NCBI RefSeq assembly: GCF_040712075.1
Contig: NZ_JBFCVL010000005.1
Span: forward strand, 248,001 to 312,000
Direction: 5' to 3'
DNA length: 64,000 nucleotides
Source: Fodinicurvata sp. EGI_FJ10296
GTDB taxonomy: Bacteria > Pseudomonadota > Alphaproteobacteria > DSM-16000 > Inquilinaceae
The position numbers and the translations under genes were made by a program. Positions 17,955 to 27,850 of the stretch are shown in pieces; within the stretch, counting starts at the first letter, position 1; the number at the start of each line of letters is the position of its first letter. The notes beneath the pieces were generated by a model. It had not been told where the DNA came from and made no database searches. It worked only from the letters and a program-made list of their open reading frames with translations.

Positions 17955-19007
17955 ATGAACGCCTTGACCGTCCGCTGCCGTGTGCCGGCAGCCGCTGCCC
18001 TGAGGTTGGCCCCGGGAATCGCCTTCGGGATGGCCCTGCTGATGACCGCCAGCGCCAACGCTTTGGCAGACGATCGGCCGACCCTGACCGTCTACACCTA
18101 TTCCTCTTTCGATACCGAATGGGGGCCGGGTCCGCAGATCAAGAGCGGGTTCGAAGAAATTTGCGGCTGCACTGTCTCATACGTCGCCGTTGATGATGGC
18201 GTCGCCCTGCTGAGCCGAATGCGGCTCGAAGGGCCGTCGACGAATGCCGATGTCGTCCTTGGACTGGACATGAACCTGATTGCGGAAGCGCGCGAACTGG
18301 ATCTGTTGATCCCCCACGGCCAGCAGCTCGATGATCTGGATCTGCCGATCGATTGGAGCGACGATGTCTTCGTGCCGTTCGACTGGGGCTATTTTGCCTT
18401 CGTCTATGACAGTCAGTCGGTGGAAACACCGCCCGCATCGCTGCGCGCCCTGGTCGAGGAAAGCGATCTCGAACTGCTGATCCAGGATCCGCGCACCAGC
18501 ACGCCGGGGCTGGGCCTGCTGCTATGGGTCAAGGCGGTTTATGGCGACGACGCCGGGGACGCCTGGGCGGTCATGCGCGATCGCATTGTTACGGTCACCA
18601 GCGGCTGGAGCGAAGCATACGGCCTGTTCCAGGAAGGCGAAGCGCCGCTGGTGCTCAGTTACAGCACGTCGCCCGCCTATCACATCGTGGCCGAGGAAAC
18701 CGACCGCTATCGGGCGGCGGCATTCGACGAAGGCCACTACATGCAGATCGAGGTCGCCGCGGCGACGAACACGAGCGATCATCCCGAACTCGCCCGCTCG
18801 TTTCTGGAATATCTGACTTCCGAAGACGCACAGTCCATCCTTCCGGTAACGAACTGGATGTATCCGGTCCGAAATGACGATGTCGCATTGCCCGCGGCCT
18901 TCGACAATCTCATCCACCCCTCCGAGGCGCTGCTGTTCGATCCCGAGACGGTGCGCGACAACCGATCCGACTGGGTCGACGAATGGCTCGACGGCATGAG
19001 CCGTTGA
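17955..19007 (+). CDS. thiB: Thiamine ABC transporter substrate-binding protein ThiB
   Basis: 350-residue periplasmic binding protein for thiamine and its phosphates. The signal peptide spans about residues 1-38 (hydrophobic core LAPGIAFGMALLMTASANALA). The mature start LTVYTYSSFDTEWGPGPQ is typical of ThiB. Further ThiB-like segments are VPFDWGYFAFVYDS, LLIQDPRTSTPGLGLLLWV and SYSTSPAYHIVAEE. Preceded by a TPP riboswitch and followed by thiP, whose start overlaps its end, so transcription and translation are coupled. Confidence 0.95.
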   Translation: MNALTVRCRVPAAAALRLAPGIAFGMALLMTASANALADDRPTLTVYTYSSFDTEWGPGPQIKSGFEEICGCTVSYVAVDDGVALLSRMRLEGPSTNADVVLGLDMNLIAEARELDLLIPHGQQLDDLDLPIDWSDDVFVPFDWGYFAFVYDSQSVETPPASLRALVEESDLELLIQDPRTSTPGLGLLLWVKAVYGDDAGDAWAVMRDRIVTVTSGWSEAYGLFQEGEAPLVLSYSTSPAYHIVAEETDRYRAAAFDEGHYMQIEVAAATNTSDHPELARSFLEYLTSEDAQSILPVTNWMYPVRNDDVALPAAFDNLIHPSEALLFDPETVRDNRSDWVDEWLDGMSR

Positions 19008-20617
19008 ACCGGACCGCTCGGGCCGCCGCGCTCTGGTGGCCCGCGGCGCTCGCTCTCTCGATCGTCGCCACGATTGTCGGCGGCGCCATTGCCGGCATGC
19101 TGATGGCGGGCGGCGATCCCCGCGGGCATTTCCCCTTCACCGATGGCTATATCCGGTCGATCGTCGTCTTCACCGTCGTTCAGGCGTTCCTGTCCGCAGT
19201 TCTCAGCGTCGGACTGGCAATCCCGGTCGCGCGGGCCATCCATCGGCGCCGTTTTCCCGGCCGCAAGCCGTTCATCCGCATTCTGGGTCTGCCAATGGTG
19301 ATCCCGACCATCGTCGGCGTGCTGGGGATCGTGGCCATCTACGGCCGATCGGGATGGCTGAACGCCGGGCTTGAGCAGCTGGGCCTGCAGGGCAGGTTCG
19401 ACGTCTACGGACTGCAGGGCATATTGATCGCCCATATCTTCTTCAACATGCCGTTCGCCGCCCGCATTCTTTTACAGGCCTGGGAGTCGGTTCCGGCGGA
19501 ATCCTGGCGGCTCGCCGGGCAACTGGGCGCGTCGGAGATCCAGACTTTCTGCCTGGTGGAATGGCCGGTCGTGCGTCAGGCCGCGCCGGGGCTATTCGCG
19601 CTTGTGTTTCTGCTGTGCTTCACCAGCTTCTCCGTGGTGCTGGTGCTGGGCGGCGGACCCCCGAATGCGACCATCGAAGTCGCGATCTATCAGGCCCTGC
19701 GATTCGATTTCGATCTGCCTCGGGTTTCCGCGCTGGCCATCATCCAGGTCGCATTTTGCGGCGCCCTGGCAATCGGCGCCGCACGTCTTTTCACCGCATT
19801 GCCGGATACGCCGCCAGCGGGCCGGCCCGCCGTCCGCTTCGATGGCCGGGCGATGCCGTCACGGCTGGTCGACGGTGCCGCGATCATGGTGGGCGCCGTG
19901 GTTCTGCTAGCGCCGCTGGCCGCCGTGGTTCTGTCCGCCGGACGCGGACCGATTGCAGCGACGTTGAGCGACCCCGCATTGTGGGCGGCCACGGGCCGGA
20001 GCATTGCCGTCGGTCTGACCGCCGGAACGCTGTCGCTGGCACTGGGACTGGGAATGGTCGCCACCCTGCGGCGGTTGCGGTACCGCGAGGGCAACGAACG
20101 GACCGCGGCTCTGCTGGAGGCGGTAGGCTCGCTGGTCCTGATCATCCCACCCTTCGTGATCGGGGCCGGTCTGTTCGTGCTGGCGCGCAGCCATGTCAAC
20201 GTATTCGATAATGGCCTTCCGCTGGTGGTCTCGATCAACGCCCTCATGGGGCTGCCCTTCGTGATCCGCGTTCTCGGTCCGCCGGCGACCCAGACGTTGC
20301 AGCGGCACGGGCGGCTTACCGCCGCACTGGGCATGCGCCTCGGCCATCGCGTCCGGCTCGTCGACTGGCCGTTGCTGCGCCGACCGATCGCTCTTTCCCT
20401 GGCGCTGACCACGGCTCTTGCCATGGGCGATTTCGGCGTCATCGCCCTGTTCGGTACACCGGAAACCCGAACCCTGCCGCTTTACCTTTATCAGCAGATG
20501 GGAAGTTACCAGCTCGGCCGCGCCGCCGTCTCGGCAGCGGTTCTGGTGGCAACGACCCTGATCATGTTCCTTTTGATCGAACGGATCGTTGGAGGCCGCG
20601 CCGATGATAAGGCTTGA
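18983..20617 (+). CDS. thiP: Thiamine ABC transporter permease ThiP
   Basis: 544-residue inner-membrane permease, close to the usual length of about 536. Two tandem BPD_transp_1 units are seen, each with several hydrophobic helices. The first carries the coupling EAA-like loop ESVPAESWRLAGQLGASEIQ; the second carries the corresponding loop in RLTAALGMRLGHRVRLVDWP. It starts inside the last codons of thiB (25-base overlap); a TTG start near the thiB stop codon is an alternative. The protein forms the transmembrane channel for ThiB-delivered thiamine. Confidence 0.94.
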   Translation: MARRHEPLNRTARAAALWWPAALALSIVATIVGGAIAGMLMAGGDPRGHFPFTDGYIRSIVVFTVVQAFLSAVLSVGLAIPVARAIHRRRFPGRKPFIRILGLPMVIPTIVGVLGIVAIYGRSGWLNAGLEQLGLQGRFDVYGLQGILIAHIFFNMPFAARILLQAWESVPAESWRLAGQLGASEIQTFCLVEWPVVRQAAPGLFALVFLLCFTSFSVVLVLGGGPPNATIEVAIYQALRFDFDLPRVSALAIIQVAFCGALAIGAARLFTALPDTPPAGRPAVRFDGRAMPSRLVDGAAIMVGAVVLLAPLAAVVLSAGRGPIAATLSDPALWAATGRSIAVGLTAGTLSLALGLGMVATLRRLRYREGNERTAALLEAVGSLVLIIPPFVIGAGLFVLARSHVNVFDNGLPLVVSINALMGLPFVIRVLGPPATQTLQRHGRLTAALGMRLGHRVRLVDWPLLRRPIALSLALTTALAMGDFGVIALFGTPETRTLPLYLYQQMGSYQLGRAAVSAAVLVATTLIMFLLIERIVGGRADDKA

Positions 20618-21326
20618 GAATGTCCGGTTCTACTATGGCGATCTGGCCATGTGCTTCGATCTCGAAGTGCCCAGAGGTGAAATGGCGGTCGTCTTCGGCC
20701 CGAGCGGCGCTGGCAAGAGCACGCTGCTCAACCTCATCGCCGGGTTCGAGGAACCGGCCGGTGGGCGCATCGCGCTCGATGGCCGGGACGTTGGAAACCT
20801 GCCGCCGGCCCGCCGGCCCGTCACATCGCTGTTTCAGGACCACAATCTGTTCGCCCATCTGTCGGCGGCCCGCAATGTGGGGCTCGGCATTCATCCGGGT
20901 CTGAAGCTGGCAGCGAGCGATCACAAGCGGATCGAACAGGCACTCGCCAGCGTCGGGCTGGCCGGATACAGCGATCGCTTTCCCGGGACACTGTCCGGTG
21001 GCGAGCGCCAGCGTATTGCATTGGCGCGAAGCCTTGTCTCGGCCCGCCCGATCCTGCTTCTGGATGAGCCGTTTGCAGCGCTCGGGCCGGCACAGCGCCG
21101 CGAACTGGCGGATCTGGTCCACCGGCTGCACGAAGAACGCGAATTGACCGTCCTGATGGTCAGCCACATGCCCGATGAAGCCGGCCATCTGCCGGTGCGG
21201 GGACTGTTCCTTGCCGACGGGCGGATACACGCAGATGGTCCGATCACCACCCTGCTGGCCCCTGACGCACCGCCGGTCGTCAGGGCTTATCTGGGAACCG
21301 GAGCTGGTCCCGGACCGGAACCGTAA
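20604..21326 (+). CDS. thiQ: Thiamine ABC transporter ATP-binding protein ThiQ
   Basis: About 240 residues from the ATG at 20604, which has a perfect GGAGG 8 bases upstream and overlaps thiP by 14 bases. ABC ATPase motifs: Walker A GPSGAGKST, Q-loop LFQDHNLFAHL, signature LSGGERQR, Walker B ILLLDEPFA and switch His in VSHMPDEA. It lacks the long C-terminal regulatory domain of other importers, as is usual for ThiQ. It powers thiamine uptake together with ThiB and ThiP. Confidence 0.94.
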   Translation: MIRLENVRFYYGDLAMCFDLEVPRGEMAVVFGPSGAGKSTLLNLIAGFEEPAGGRIALDGRDVGNLPPARRPVTSLFQDHNLFAHLSAARNVGLGIHPGLKLAASDHKRIEQALASVGLAGYSDRFPGTLSGGERQRIALARSLVSARPILLLDEPFAALGPAQRRELADLVHRLHEERELTVLMVSHMPDEAGHLPVRGLFLADGRIHADGPITTLLAPDAPPVVRAYLGTGAGPGPEP

Positions 21327-21430
21327 GTAGGGGCCGGGCTTGTCCCGGCGCCGGTAGCGGCATAGCCTGACATTGAATTCAGTCGCCGCGCGGGATCGGG
21401 CGGTCGACTTCATGATTTCGGGAGACGAAA

Positions 21431-22231
21431 ATGGAATTGAACGGCGAATACGAAATAGCAGCACCGCGGGAACGCGTCTGGGCGGCACTGAACGATCCCG
21501 ACGTCCTGAAAGCGTGCATACCGGGCTGCGAGAGTCTGGAAAAGACCGCGGACAACGCCTTCGAAGCAAAAGTGACCGCCAAGGTGGGCCCGGTGAAGGC
21601 GAAATTCGCCGGCGGCGTCACCCTTGAGAATATCAACGCGCCGGAATCCTATACGATTTCCGGTGAAGGCAAGGGCGGCGCGGCCGGGTTCGCCAAGGGC
21701 AGTGCCGACGTTCATCTGGCCGAAACGGCGCCCGAACTGACACAGCTCAGTTATGTCGTTCACGCCAATGTCGGCGGCAAGCTGGCACAGCTCGGCACCC
21801 GCCTGATCCAGGGCACCTCCAAGCGCATGGCCGACGATTTCTTTGCCCGATTCCGCGAGCGAGTCGAGAGCGATGGCGCCAGGGCAGCGGCGGCAGCGGC
21901 CGAACCCGTCCCCGATTCGACGCCGGCACCCGAGGCTGTGCCGGAACCCGCCACCAGGCCGGAAACCGTGACCGCACCGGAGCCGGCACCGGAGCCGGCA
22001 CCCGAACCGGCTGCCGGGCCCACTCCGGAACCGGCCCCCCGCCCCGAGCCCCATCCTGAACCTGAACCTGAACCTGCGACGGCCGGCCCGGCGCCCGGCA
22101 CCCACGAGCGGGCCAAAGAGCGGGATCGCGAACGCGTCCAGCCCCCGCCGCCACCGAAAACACTGAGCCCGGCGGTCTGGATCGGTGGATTGGTCGTGAT
22201 CATCATCCTTTTGCTCTGGTTGATCACCTGA
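21431..22231 (+). CDS. coxG: CoxG-like SRPBCC protein with C-terminal membrane anchor
   Basis: 266 residues. The N-terminal SRPBCC/CoxG domain (about 1-150) begins MELNGEYEIAAPRERVWAALNDP and contains AKVGPVKAKFAGGVTL and GSADVHLAE, all typical of the CO dehydrogenase G family. A long Pro/Glu/Ala-rich linker (about 155-235) follows. The C-terminal hydrophobic helix (AVWIGGLVVIIILLLWLIT) should anchor the protein in the inner membrane. Family work links CoxG to recruiting the soluble hydroxylase to the membrane and to quinone handling. A strong GGAGACGAAA motif precedes the ATG. It is the first gene of the cox block, with a 227-base gap before coxS. Confidence 0.9.
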   Translation: MELNGEYEIAAPRERVWAALNDPDVLKACIPGCESLEKTADNAFEAKVTAKVGPVKAKFAGGVTLENINAPESYTISGEGKGGAAGFAKGSADVHLAETAPELTQLSYVVHANVGGKLAQLGTRLIQGTSKRMADDFFARFRERVESDGARAAAAAAEPVPDSTPAPEAVPEPATRPETVTAPEPAPEPAPEPAAGPTPEPAPRPEPHPEPEPEPATAGPAPGTHERAKERDRERVQPPPPPKTLSPAVWIGGLVVIIILLLWLIT

Positions 22232-22458
22232 ACCGCGTCAGGTTCTTGCTCGCCACTCGAATCGTGATCGAAGCCACGCGGTATGCTTGCCAGTCGAGGC
22301 TTCGTGAGCGACCATATGATCGATTTTGGTCAAGCACGCCATTTGCCCGTCCGCCATCGGCCAGACGCCATCCCGGAACAACTGCCGGAATGCGTTTGTA
22401 CGGGCAACGGTCCCAGGAAGGTGTGCGCCAGGGATGACACGCAATAGGGAGGACCTTG
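22232..22458. other. Leader region before coxS
   Basis: 227 bases without a gene. An inverted repeat CGAAGCC/GGCTTCG lies at 22269-22275 and 22298-22304. A strong ribosome binding site (AGGGAGG) ends the region. A separate coxSLM promoter here is plausible but not visible as a consensus. Confidence 0.35.
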
Positions 22459-22950
22459 ATGCCCAGCACCGTTTCGATGACGGTGAACGGCAAGTCGGTA
22501 TCGAAGGAAGTCGATGACCGGACGCTGCTCGTTCAATTTCTTCGCGAAGATCTGCACCTTACCGGCACACATGTCGGCTGCGATACCAGCCAGTGCGGCT
22601 CGTGCGTCGTCCACGTCAACGGCAGGTCGGTAAAAGCCTGCACCATGCTGGCGGCCCAGGCCGATGGCGCGTCCGTCACCTCGATCGAGGGCTTGGCCGC
22701 CGAGGACGGAACACTGCATCCGATGCAGGAAGCGTTCCGCGAGCATCATGGCCTGCAATGCGGCTTTTGCACGCCCGGCATGATCATGAGCGCCGTGGAT
22801 CTGCTGCAGAACAATCCCTCCCCGTCCGAACACGAGGTTCGGGACTGGCTGGAAGGCAATATCTGCCGCTGCACGGGCTATCACAACATCGTAAAGGCGG
22901 TACTCAGCGCTGCCGATGAAATGCGCGGCGCTGCAAAAGCGGCCGAATAA
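22459..22950 (+). CDS. coxS: Small [2Fe-2S] subunit of form II CO dehydrogenase-type hydroxylase
   Basis: 163 residues from the ATG at 22459, with GGGAGG 7 bases upstream. The N-terminal plant-type ferredoxin domain has [16 protein letters not shown] and KACTMLA for the first [2Fe-2S] cluster. The C-terminal helical domain has QCGFCTPGM and [15 protein letters not shown] for the second. It carries electrons from the molybdenum centre to FAD in the L2M2S2 enzyme. It is immediately followed by coxL (17-base gap). The gene order S-L-M is that described for form II clusters, whereas form I clusters are ordered M-S-L. Confidence 0.95.
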   Translation: MPSTVSMTVNGKSVSKEVDDRTLLVQFLREDLHLTGTHVGCDTSQCGSCVVHVNGRSVKACTMLAAQADGASVTSIEGLAAEDGTLHPMQEAFREHHGLQCGFCTPGMIMSAVDLLQNNPSPSEHEVRDWLEGNICRCTGYHNIVKAVLSAADEMRGAAKAAE

Positions 22951-22967
22951 ATGGGGGACGGGAAGCA

Positions 22968-25337
22968 ATGGCACCTGATGGGATCGGCACCGCCCTGCGG
23001 CGCAAGGAAGACAAACGCTTTATCACCGGCAACGGGCACTATACCGACGACCTGAATCGGCAGGGACAGGCGCACGCATACTTCCTGCGATCTCCCCTGG
23101 CTCACGCAAGAATCCGCTCCATCAAAACGGCGGATGCCGAAAAAGCCGACGGCGTCGTGGCGGTTTTTACCGGCAAGGATGTCCAGGCGGCTGGCCTTGG
23201 CGGCCTGATCTGCGGCTGGATGGTCAAGTCCAAAGACGGGTCGGATATGAAGGCCGGCGCCCATCCGGCGCTTGCCGTGGACCGGGTCCGCTATGTCGGC
23301 GACCATGTGGCCGTCGTCATCGCCGAAACGCTGGACCAGGCGAAGGACGCCGCAGACCTGATCGACGTCGACTATGAAGAACTGGCGCCGATTGTCGCCA
23401 CGGCCGACGCGGATGCCCCCGATGCGCCGCGCGTTCATGACGAAGCACCCGACAATGTGTGTTTCGACTGGGAAATCGGCGACAAGGCGGCGACGGACGG
23501 TGCCTTCGAAAAGGCCAGCCACGTTACCCGGATGTCGCTGATCAACAACCGGCTGATCCCCAACGCGATCGAACCCCGCGCGGCGGTTGGTGAATTCGAC
23601 CCCGGCACGGACAGCTATACGCTTTATACGACATCGCAGAATCCGCACGTCGCCCGGCTCGTCCTGTCGGCTTTCGTGGGCATCGCGCCCGAGCACAAGC
23701 TAAGGGTCGTGGCGCCGGATGTCGGCGGCGGCTTCGGTTCCAAGATATTCATCTATGCCGAGGAAACGATCTGCGTCTGGGCGGCGGCCAAGGTGAAACG
23801 TCCCGTCAAATGGACGGCGGAGCGCGGCGAAAGCTTCCTGTCCGACGCCCATGGCCGCGATCATGTGACCGAGGCGGAAATGGCGCTCGACGCCGACGGC
23901 AGGATCCTGGGGCTGCGCGTTCACACCAAGGCCAATCTCGGCGCCTATCTGTCGACCTTCGCTTCAGCGGTACCCACCTATCTCTATGGCACCCTGCTGT
24001 CGGGGCAATATGCCATCCCGGCAATCCACTGCGAGGTCAGGGGGCTTTACACCAATACTGCCCCTGTCGACGCCTATCGCGGCGCCGGACGGCCGGAGGC
24101 AACATATGTTGTTGAACGCATGTGCGAACGGGCGGCCCGCGACCTGAAGATGGACCCGGCCGAGTTCCGCCGGAAGAACTTCATTCAGCCCGATGCCTAT
24201 CCGTACCAGACCCCCGTGATCATGACCTATGACTGCGGCGACTATCCTCGCGGACTGCAAAAGGCTCTGGAAAACGCCGATTACGCCAATTTTGCAAAGC
24301 GCCGGAGCGAAAGCGAAGCGCGCGGCAAGCTTCGCGGTGTCGGTTTCTCAAGCTATATCGAAGCCTGCGGCATCGCGCCGTCGGCGGCCGTCGGCTCGCT
24401 GGGCGCGGGCGTCGGGCTCTGGGAAAGCGCAAAGATCCGTTTCAACCCCACCGGCAACGTGACCGTCTACACCGGCGCGCACAGTCATGGCCAGGGCCAC
24501 GAGACGAGCTTCGCGCAGTTGATTTCGAGCTATCTCGGGGTCGATCCCGCCAATGTCGAAGTCTCGCATGGCGACACGGCACAGACACCGTTCGGCATGG
24601 GCACATACGGCTCGCGCTCCCTGGCGGTCGGCGGCTCCGCGATCTTCAAGGCGGCGGAAAAGGTGATCGAAAAAGGCAAGAAGATCGCCGCTCACCTGAT
24701 GGAAGCCTCCGAGGGCGATATCGAGTTCAAGGACGGCAAGTTCACGGTCGCCGGTACCGACAACTCGAAGACCATCCAGGAAATCGCTTTCTCGGCTTAT
24801 GTTCCGCATAACTATCCGGCGGACCTTGAACCGGGGCTGGAAGAAAGCGCCTTCTACGACCCGATCAACTTTACCTTCCCGGCCGGAACGCAGATCTGCG
24901 AAGTCGAGATCGATCCCGATACCGGAGTGACCGAGATCGTCAACTTCGTCGCGGTGGACGATTTCGGCGTCATCATCAATCCGATGATCGTCGAAGGTCA
25001 GGTGCATGGCGGAATTGCCCAGGGCGTCGGTCAGGCCCTTCTTGAAAACTGCGTCTACGACACCGCCACCGGACAGCTTCTGACCGGATCCTATATGGAT
25101 TACTGCATGCCGCGCGCCGACAACCTGCCGAGTTTCAACATCGGCATGATCGAAACGCGCAATCCCAGCAATCCGCTGGGCGTCAAGGGCTGCGGCGAAG
25201 CCGGCGCGATCGCGGCGCCGGCCGCTGTGATGAACGCCGTGACGGACGCTATCGGCATGGAGATACAGATGCCGGCATCGCCCGAAAGGGTGTGGCGCGC
25301 GATTCAGCAGAACCGTCAGGCCGTGGCGGCCGAATAA
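22968..25337 (+). CDS. coxL: Large molybdopterin subunit, form II CO dehydrogenase-type (CoxL)
   Basis: 789 residues, xanthine-oxidase-family molybdenum hydroxylase. The active-site loop reads [18 protein letters not shown]. The AYRGAGR signature is that of form II (BMS-type) enzymes; the form I CO-oxidising signature AYXCSFR is absent. Other family motifs: [47 protein letters not shown], and the catalytic Glu in [19 protein letters not shown] cytosine-dinucleotide molybdopterin cofactor is expected. Whether it oxidises CO physiologically or another carbonyl/heterocyclic substrate cannot be told from sequence. It sits between coxS and coxM in one transcription unit. Confidence 0.95.
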   Translation: MAPDGIGTALRRKEDKRFITGNGHYTDDLNRQGQAHAYFLRSPLAHARIRSIKTADAEKADGVVAVFTGKDVQAAGLGGLICGWMVKSKDGSDMKAGAHPALAVDRVRYVGDHVAVVIAETLDQAKDAADLIDVDYEELAPIVATADADAPDAPRVHDEAPDNVCFDWEIGDKAATDGAFEKASHVTRMSLINNRLIPNAIEPRAAVGEFDPGTDSYTLYTTSQNPHVARLVLSAFVGIAPEHKLRVVAPDVGGGFGSKIFIYAEETICVWAAAKVKRPVKWTAERGESFLSDAHGRDHVTEAEMALDADGRILGLRVHTKANLGAYLSTFASAVPTYLYGTLLSGQYAIPAIHCEVRGLYTNTAPVDAYRGAGRPEATYVVERMCERAARDLKMDPAEFRRKNFIQPDAYPYQTPVIMTYDCGDYPRGLQKALENADYANFAKRRSESEARGKLRGVGFSSYIEACGIAPSAAVGSLGAGVGLWESAKIRFNPTGNVTVYTGAHSHGQGHETSFAQLISSYLGVDPANVEVSHGDTAQTPFGMGTYGSRSLAVGGSAIFKAAEKVIEKGKKIAAHLMEASEGDIEFKDGKFTVAGTDNSKTIQEIAFSAYVPHNYPADLEPGLEESAFYDPINFTFPAGTQICEVEIDPDTGVTEIVNFVAVDDFGVIINPMIVEGQVHGGIAQGVGQALLENCVYDTATGQLLTGSYMDYCMPRADNLPSFNIGMIETRNPSNPLGVKGCGEAGAIAAPAAVMNAVTDAIGMEIQMPASPERVWRAIQQNRQAVAAE

Positions 25338-25355
25338 GGCAAGGGGAATAATTCC

Positions 25356-26153
25356 ATGTATGCGTTCAGCTATCACCGGCCCACGTCGCTCGATGACGCC
25401 GCCAAGGCGCTTGCGGGCAAACCCGAGGCCAAGTTTCTCGCCGGCGGCATGACGATCCTGCCGACCATGAAGCAGCGGCTGGCTTCACCGTCCGACCTGA
25501 TCGATCTTGGCGCCATCAACGAGTTGGTGGGCATCTGCGAAGACAATGGCAGCGTCGTGATCGGCGCCATGACGACCCACGCTGCCGTCGCAGCCGATCA
25601 GACCGTTGCCCGCTTGATCCCCGCCATCACCACGGTTGCGTCGGGGATCGGCGATGCCCAGGTCCGCAACCGCGGCACCATCGGCGGTTCACTGGCGAAC
25701 AACGACCCAACGGCCGACTACCCGGCTGCTTTGCTGGGCCTCAAAGGATCGGTCAAAACGAACAAAAGGACGATCCAGGCGGACGATTTCTTCAACGCCA
25801 TATTCGAGACGGCGCTGGAGGAAGACGAAATCATCGTCTCGGTGACCTTCCCCAAACCGGATGCGGCGGCCTATGTGAAATTCGCCAACCCGGCCAGCCG
25901 CTATGCCATCGTCGGTGTCATGGTCGCCCGCACCGGCGGCGAAACCAGGGTCGCGGTAACCGGCGCCGGTCAGAACGGCGTTTTCAGGGCAACGCCGCTG
26001 GAACAGGCGCTGTCCGGCTCGTTCGACCCGGCCGCCGTCGAAGGAGTCCCGATCGCGACCGAAGAACTGAACAGCGACATTCATGCGTCGGCCGAGTATC
26101 GCGCCAGTTTGATCAAAACTTTGACCAAACGCGCGGTAAAAGCTTGCCTTTAG
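25356..26153 (+). CDS. coxM: FAD-binding medium subunit (CoxM)
   Basis: 265 residues. FAD-binding PCMH fold with the two diphosphate-binding motifs LAGGMTILPTMKQRLASP and TIGGSLANNDPTADYPAALL, followed by a CO dehydrogenase flavoprotein C-terminal domain from about residue 165. It accepts electrons from CoxS and passes them to the respiratory chain. AAGGGGAATA precedes the start. A strong intrinsic terminator 65 bases after its stop separates it from the accessory genes. Confidence 0.95.
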   Translation: MYAFSYHRPTSLDDAAKALAGKPEAKFLAGGMTILPTMKQRLASPSDLIDLGAINELVGICEDNGSVVIGAMTTHAAVAADQTVARLIPAITTVASGIGDAQVRNRGTIGGSLANNDPTADYPAALLGLKGSVKTNKRTIQADDFFNAIFETALEEDEIIVSVTFPKPDAAAYVKFANPASRYAIVGVMVARTGGETRVAVTGAGQNGVFRATPLEQALSGSFDPAAVEGVPIATEELNSDIHASAEYRASLIKTLTKRAVKACL

Positions 26154-26218
26154 GGGAGCAATAATCACCTCTGCCACTAAGGGCAAAACGACGCAGGCGG
26201 CATTTGTCGCCAGTGATG

Positions 26219-26242
26219 AAAGGGGGCTTCGGCCCCCTTTTC
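26219..26242 (+). terminator. Rho-independent terminator after coxM
   Basis: Stem AAGGGGGC / GCCCCCTT closed by a TTCG tetraloop and followed by TTTTCCTTT. It ends the coxSLM transcript and implies that the downstream accessory genes have another promoter or depend on read-through. Confidence 0.93.
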
Positions 26243-26282
26243 CTTTGGTTTAGGGCTTGGCGCGGACTCTTGTGCCGACAAA

Positions 26283-26362
26283 TTCCCAACCGCAGATAAA
26301 TAGAGCGCTGACATGGATCAATGCCCCGGTGTCAGCTGTTATTATAGTGAACGAGTTGGGAA
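26283..26362 (+). other. Nested inverted repeats, possible structured RNA or regulatory site
   Basis: An outer perfect 8-base inverted repeat (TTCCCAAC at 26283-26290 and GTTGGGAA at 26355-26362) encloses an inner perfect 7-base repeat (GCTGACA at 26307-26313 and TGTCAGC at 26330-26336). The region is AT-richer than its surroundings. It could fold as a two-stem RNA in the leader of the 66-residue gene, or be a pair of operator sites. Nothing known was recognised. Confidence 0.4.
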
Positions 26363-26526
26363 CAAGATCGCGCACGATCGACGGCCGGACGACAAACGGC
26401 CGGGATCGACGGTTCGTCTCGGGCGGCCCGTGGCTCAACCGCGAGTCAGGTCCGAATCGGCGACGGCCGGAACGCTCATCCTTGCTCTCCGATGGAACGT
26501 TGTTTTCAAACTGGGAGGAATGCAAG

Positions 26527-26727
26527 ATGCCTGTGGATCACGAACCGGTTATCATCGAGGGCCGCAAGCTGGGCGATCTGATTTCGATCGACCGCAAGGT
26601 GATCTTCTTCACCACACGCCCGGAATGCCAACGCTTTGACGGACGGATTTTCGCGGACGCCAAGGCCGCGCACGACGCGCTCAAGAATCTGGCGGCCCAG
26701 GAGACCGAGATTTCCGCCACCGGGTAA
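26527..26727 (+). CDS. Small conserved-looking hypothetical protein, 66 aa
   Basis: Not recognised. The ATG at 26527 has GGGAGG about 9 bases upstream, which is why it is preferred over longer in-frame starts. The compact product begins MPVDHEPVIIEGRKLGDLI and continues ISIDRKVIFFTTRPECQRFD, then a helix AKAAHDALKNLAAQE. No membrane segment; one Cys. The amphipathic beta-beta-alpha pattern looks like a real folded peptide. It stands alone between the coxM terminator and coxD, on the same strand, and could be transcribed with the cox accessory genes from a promoter in the upstream gap. Its role in the cluster is unknown. Confidence 0.65.
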   Translation: MPVDHEPVIIEGRKLGDLISIDRKVIFFTTRPECQRFDGRIFADAKAAHDALKNLAAQETEISATG

Positions 26728-26860
26728 CAGCCCGTGCGACTGGCCCGATGTCGTTCGTTCATGATCGTCCCTCTCGGAAGCTGGACAATCCCCCCCGGCA
26801 AGCGCGTATCGTGGCCGGAAGGAAGACTACCGAAACCAGCAACGACGGCGGACGGCAGAA

Positions 26861-27850
26861 ATGACGGCGGATGGGCGTATGACCACGGACGGGTTGATCG
26901 GCGAAAAAAGCGCGGGAGCCGGCACGGGGCGGCCGGTAATTCCCGACAGCGTAGATGAAACCATCGCGCTTCTGGCAGGGGCCGATTATATGGCCGACCG
27001 ATCGCTGGCCACGGCCCTCTTCCTGTCACTCAAACTCAATCGCCCGCTCTTTCTCGAAGGCGAAGCCGGTGTCGGCAAGACGGAAATCGCCAAAGTCCTG
27101 TCGAAATCGCTGAATCGCCGGCTGGTCCGGTTGCAATGCTACGAGGGTCTGGACGTTTCCGCGGCCGTCTACGAGTGGAACTACCAGCGCCAGATGCTGG
27201 AGATCCGCCTCGCCGAAGCCGCCGGCAATGCCGACAAGGAAGCCCTTGCCGACGATCTCTTTTCCGAAAAATTCCTGATCCGCCGCCCCCTGCTCCAGGC
27301 TCTGGAATGCGGCGAAGATGAAGACGCCCCCGTTCTTCTGATCGATGAACTGGACCGCACAGACGAACCGTTCGAAGCCTATCTCCTGGAAATCCTGTCG
27401 GATTTTCAGGTCTCCATTCCCGAGATCGGGACGATCAGGGCGACCAAGCCGCCGATCGTGATCGTGACCTCCAACCGGACCCGCGAAATCCACGACGCCC
27501 TCAAGCGGCGTTGCTTCTATCACTGGGTCGATTATCCCGACGCCGACCGCGAGCGGCGCATCCTGACCGCGAAGGCGACGGGAACGCCGGCCGTGCTTTC
27601 GGCCCAGATCGTCGGCTTCGTCCAGAAGCTGCGCCAGGGCGACCTGTTCAAATCGCCCGGTGTTGCCGAAACACTCGATTGGGCACAGGCGCTCAGTCAG
27701 CTCGACGTGATCGAACTCGACCCCGAAATCATCAACGACACCCTCGGCACCCTGCTGAAATATCAGGACGATATCGACAGCATTCGCGGCACCGAAGCCG
27801 GCAAGATCCTCGCCGAAGTCCGCCACGATCTGAATACCACCCTGACATGA
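26861..27850 (+). CDS. coxD: MoxR-family AAA+ ATPase, CoxD-like
   Basis: 329 residues. Walker A EGEAGVGKTE (about residue 69), Walker B APVLLIDELDR, sensor region IVIVTSNRTREIHDALKRR, and the MoxR lid domain after about 230. In CO dehydrogenase maturation CoxD works with the VWA protein CoxE as a chaperone pair, and is needed to build the [CuSMoO2] centre of form I enzymes. With a form II enzyme the exact step is unclear. The start is uncertain: a later ATG at 26879 and a GTG are possible. Its stop overlaps the ATG of coxE (ATGA). Confidence 0.92.
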   Translation: MTADGRMTTDGLIGEKSAGAGTGRPVIPDSVDETIALLAGADYMADRSLATALFLSLKLNRPLFLEGEAGVGKTEIAKVLSKSLNRRLVRLQCYEGLDVSAAVYEWNYQRQMLEIRLAEAAGNADKEALADDLFSEKFLIRRPLLQALECGEDEDAPVLLIDELDRTDEPFEAYLLEILSDFQVSIPEIGTIRATKPPIVIVTSNRTREIHDALKRRCFYHWVDYPDADRERRILTAKATGTPAVLSAQIVGFVQKLRQGDLFKSPGVAETLDWAQALSQLDVIELDPEIINDTLGTLLKYQDDIDSIRGTEAGKILAEVRHDLNTTLT

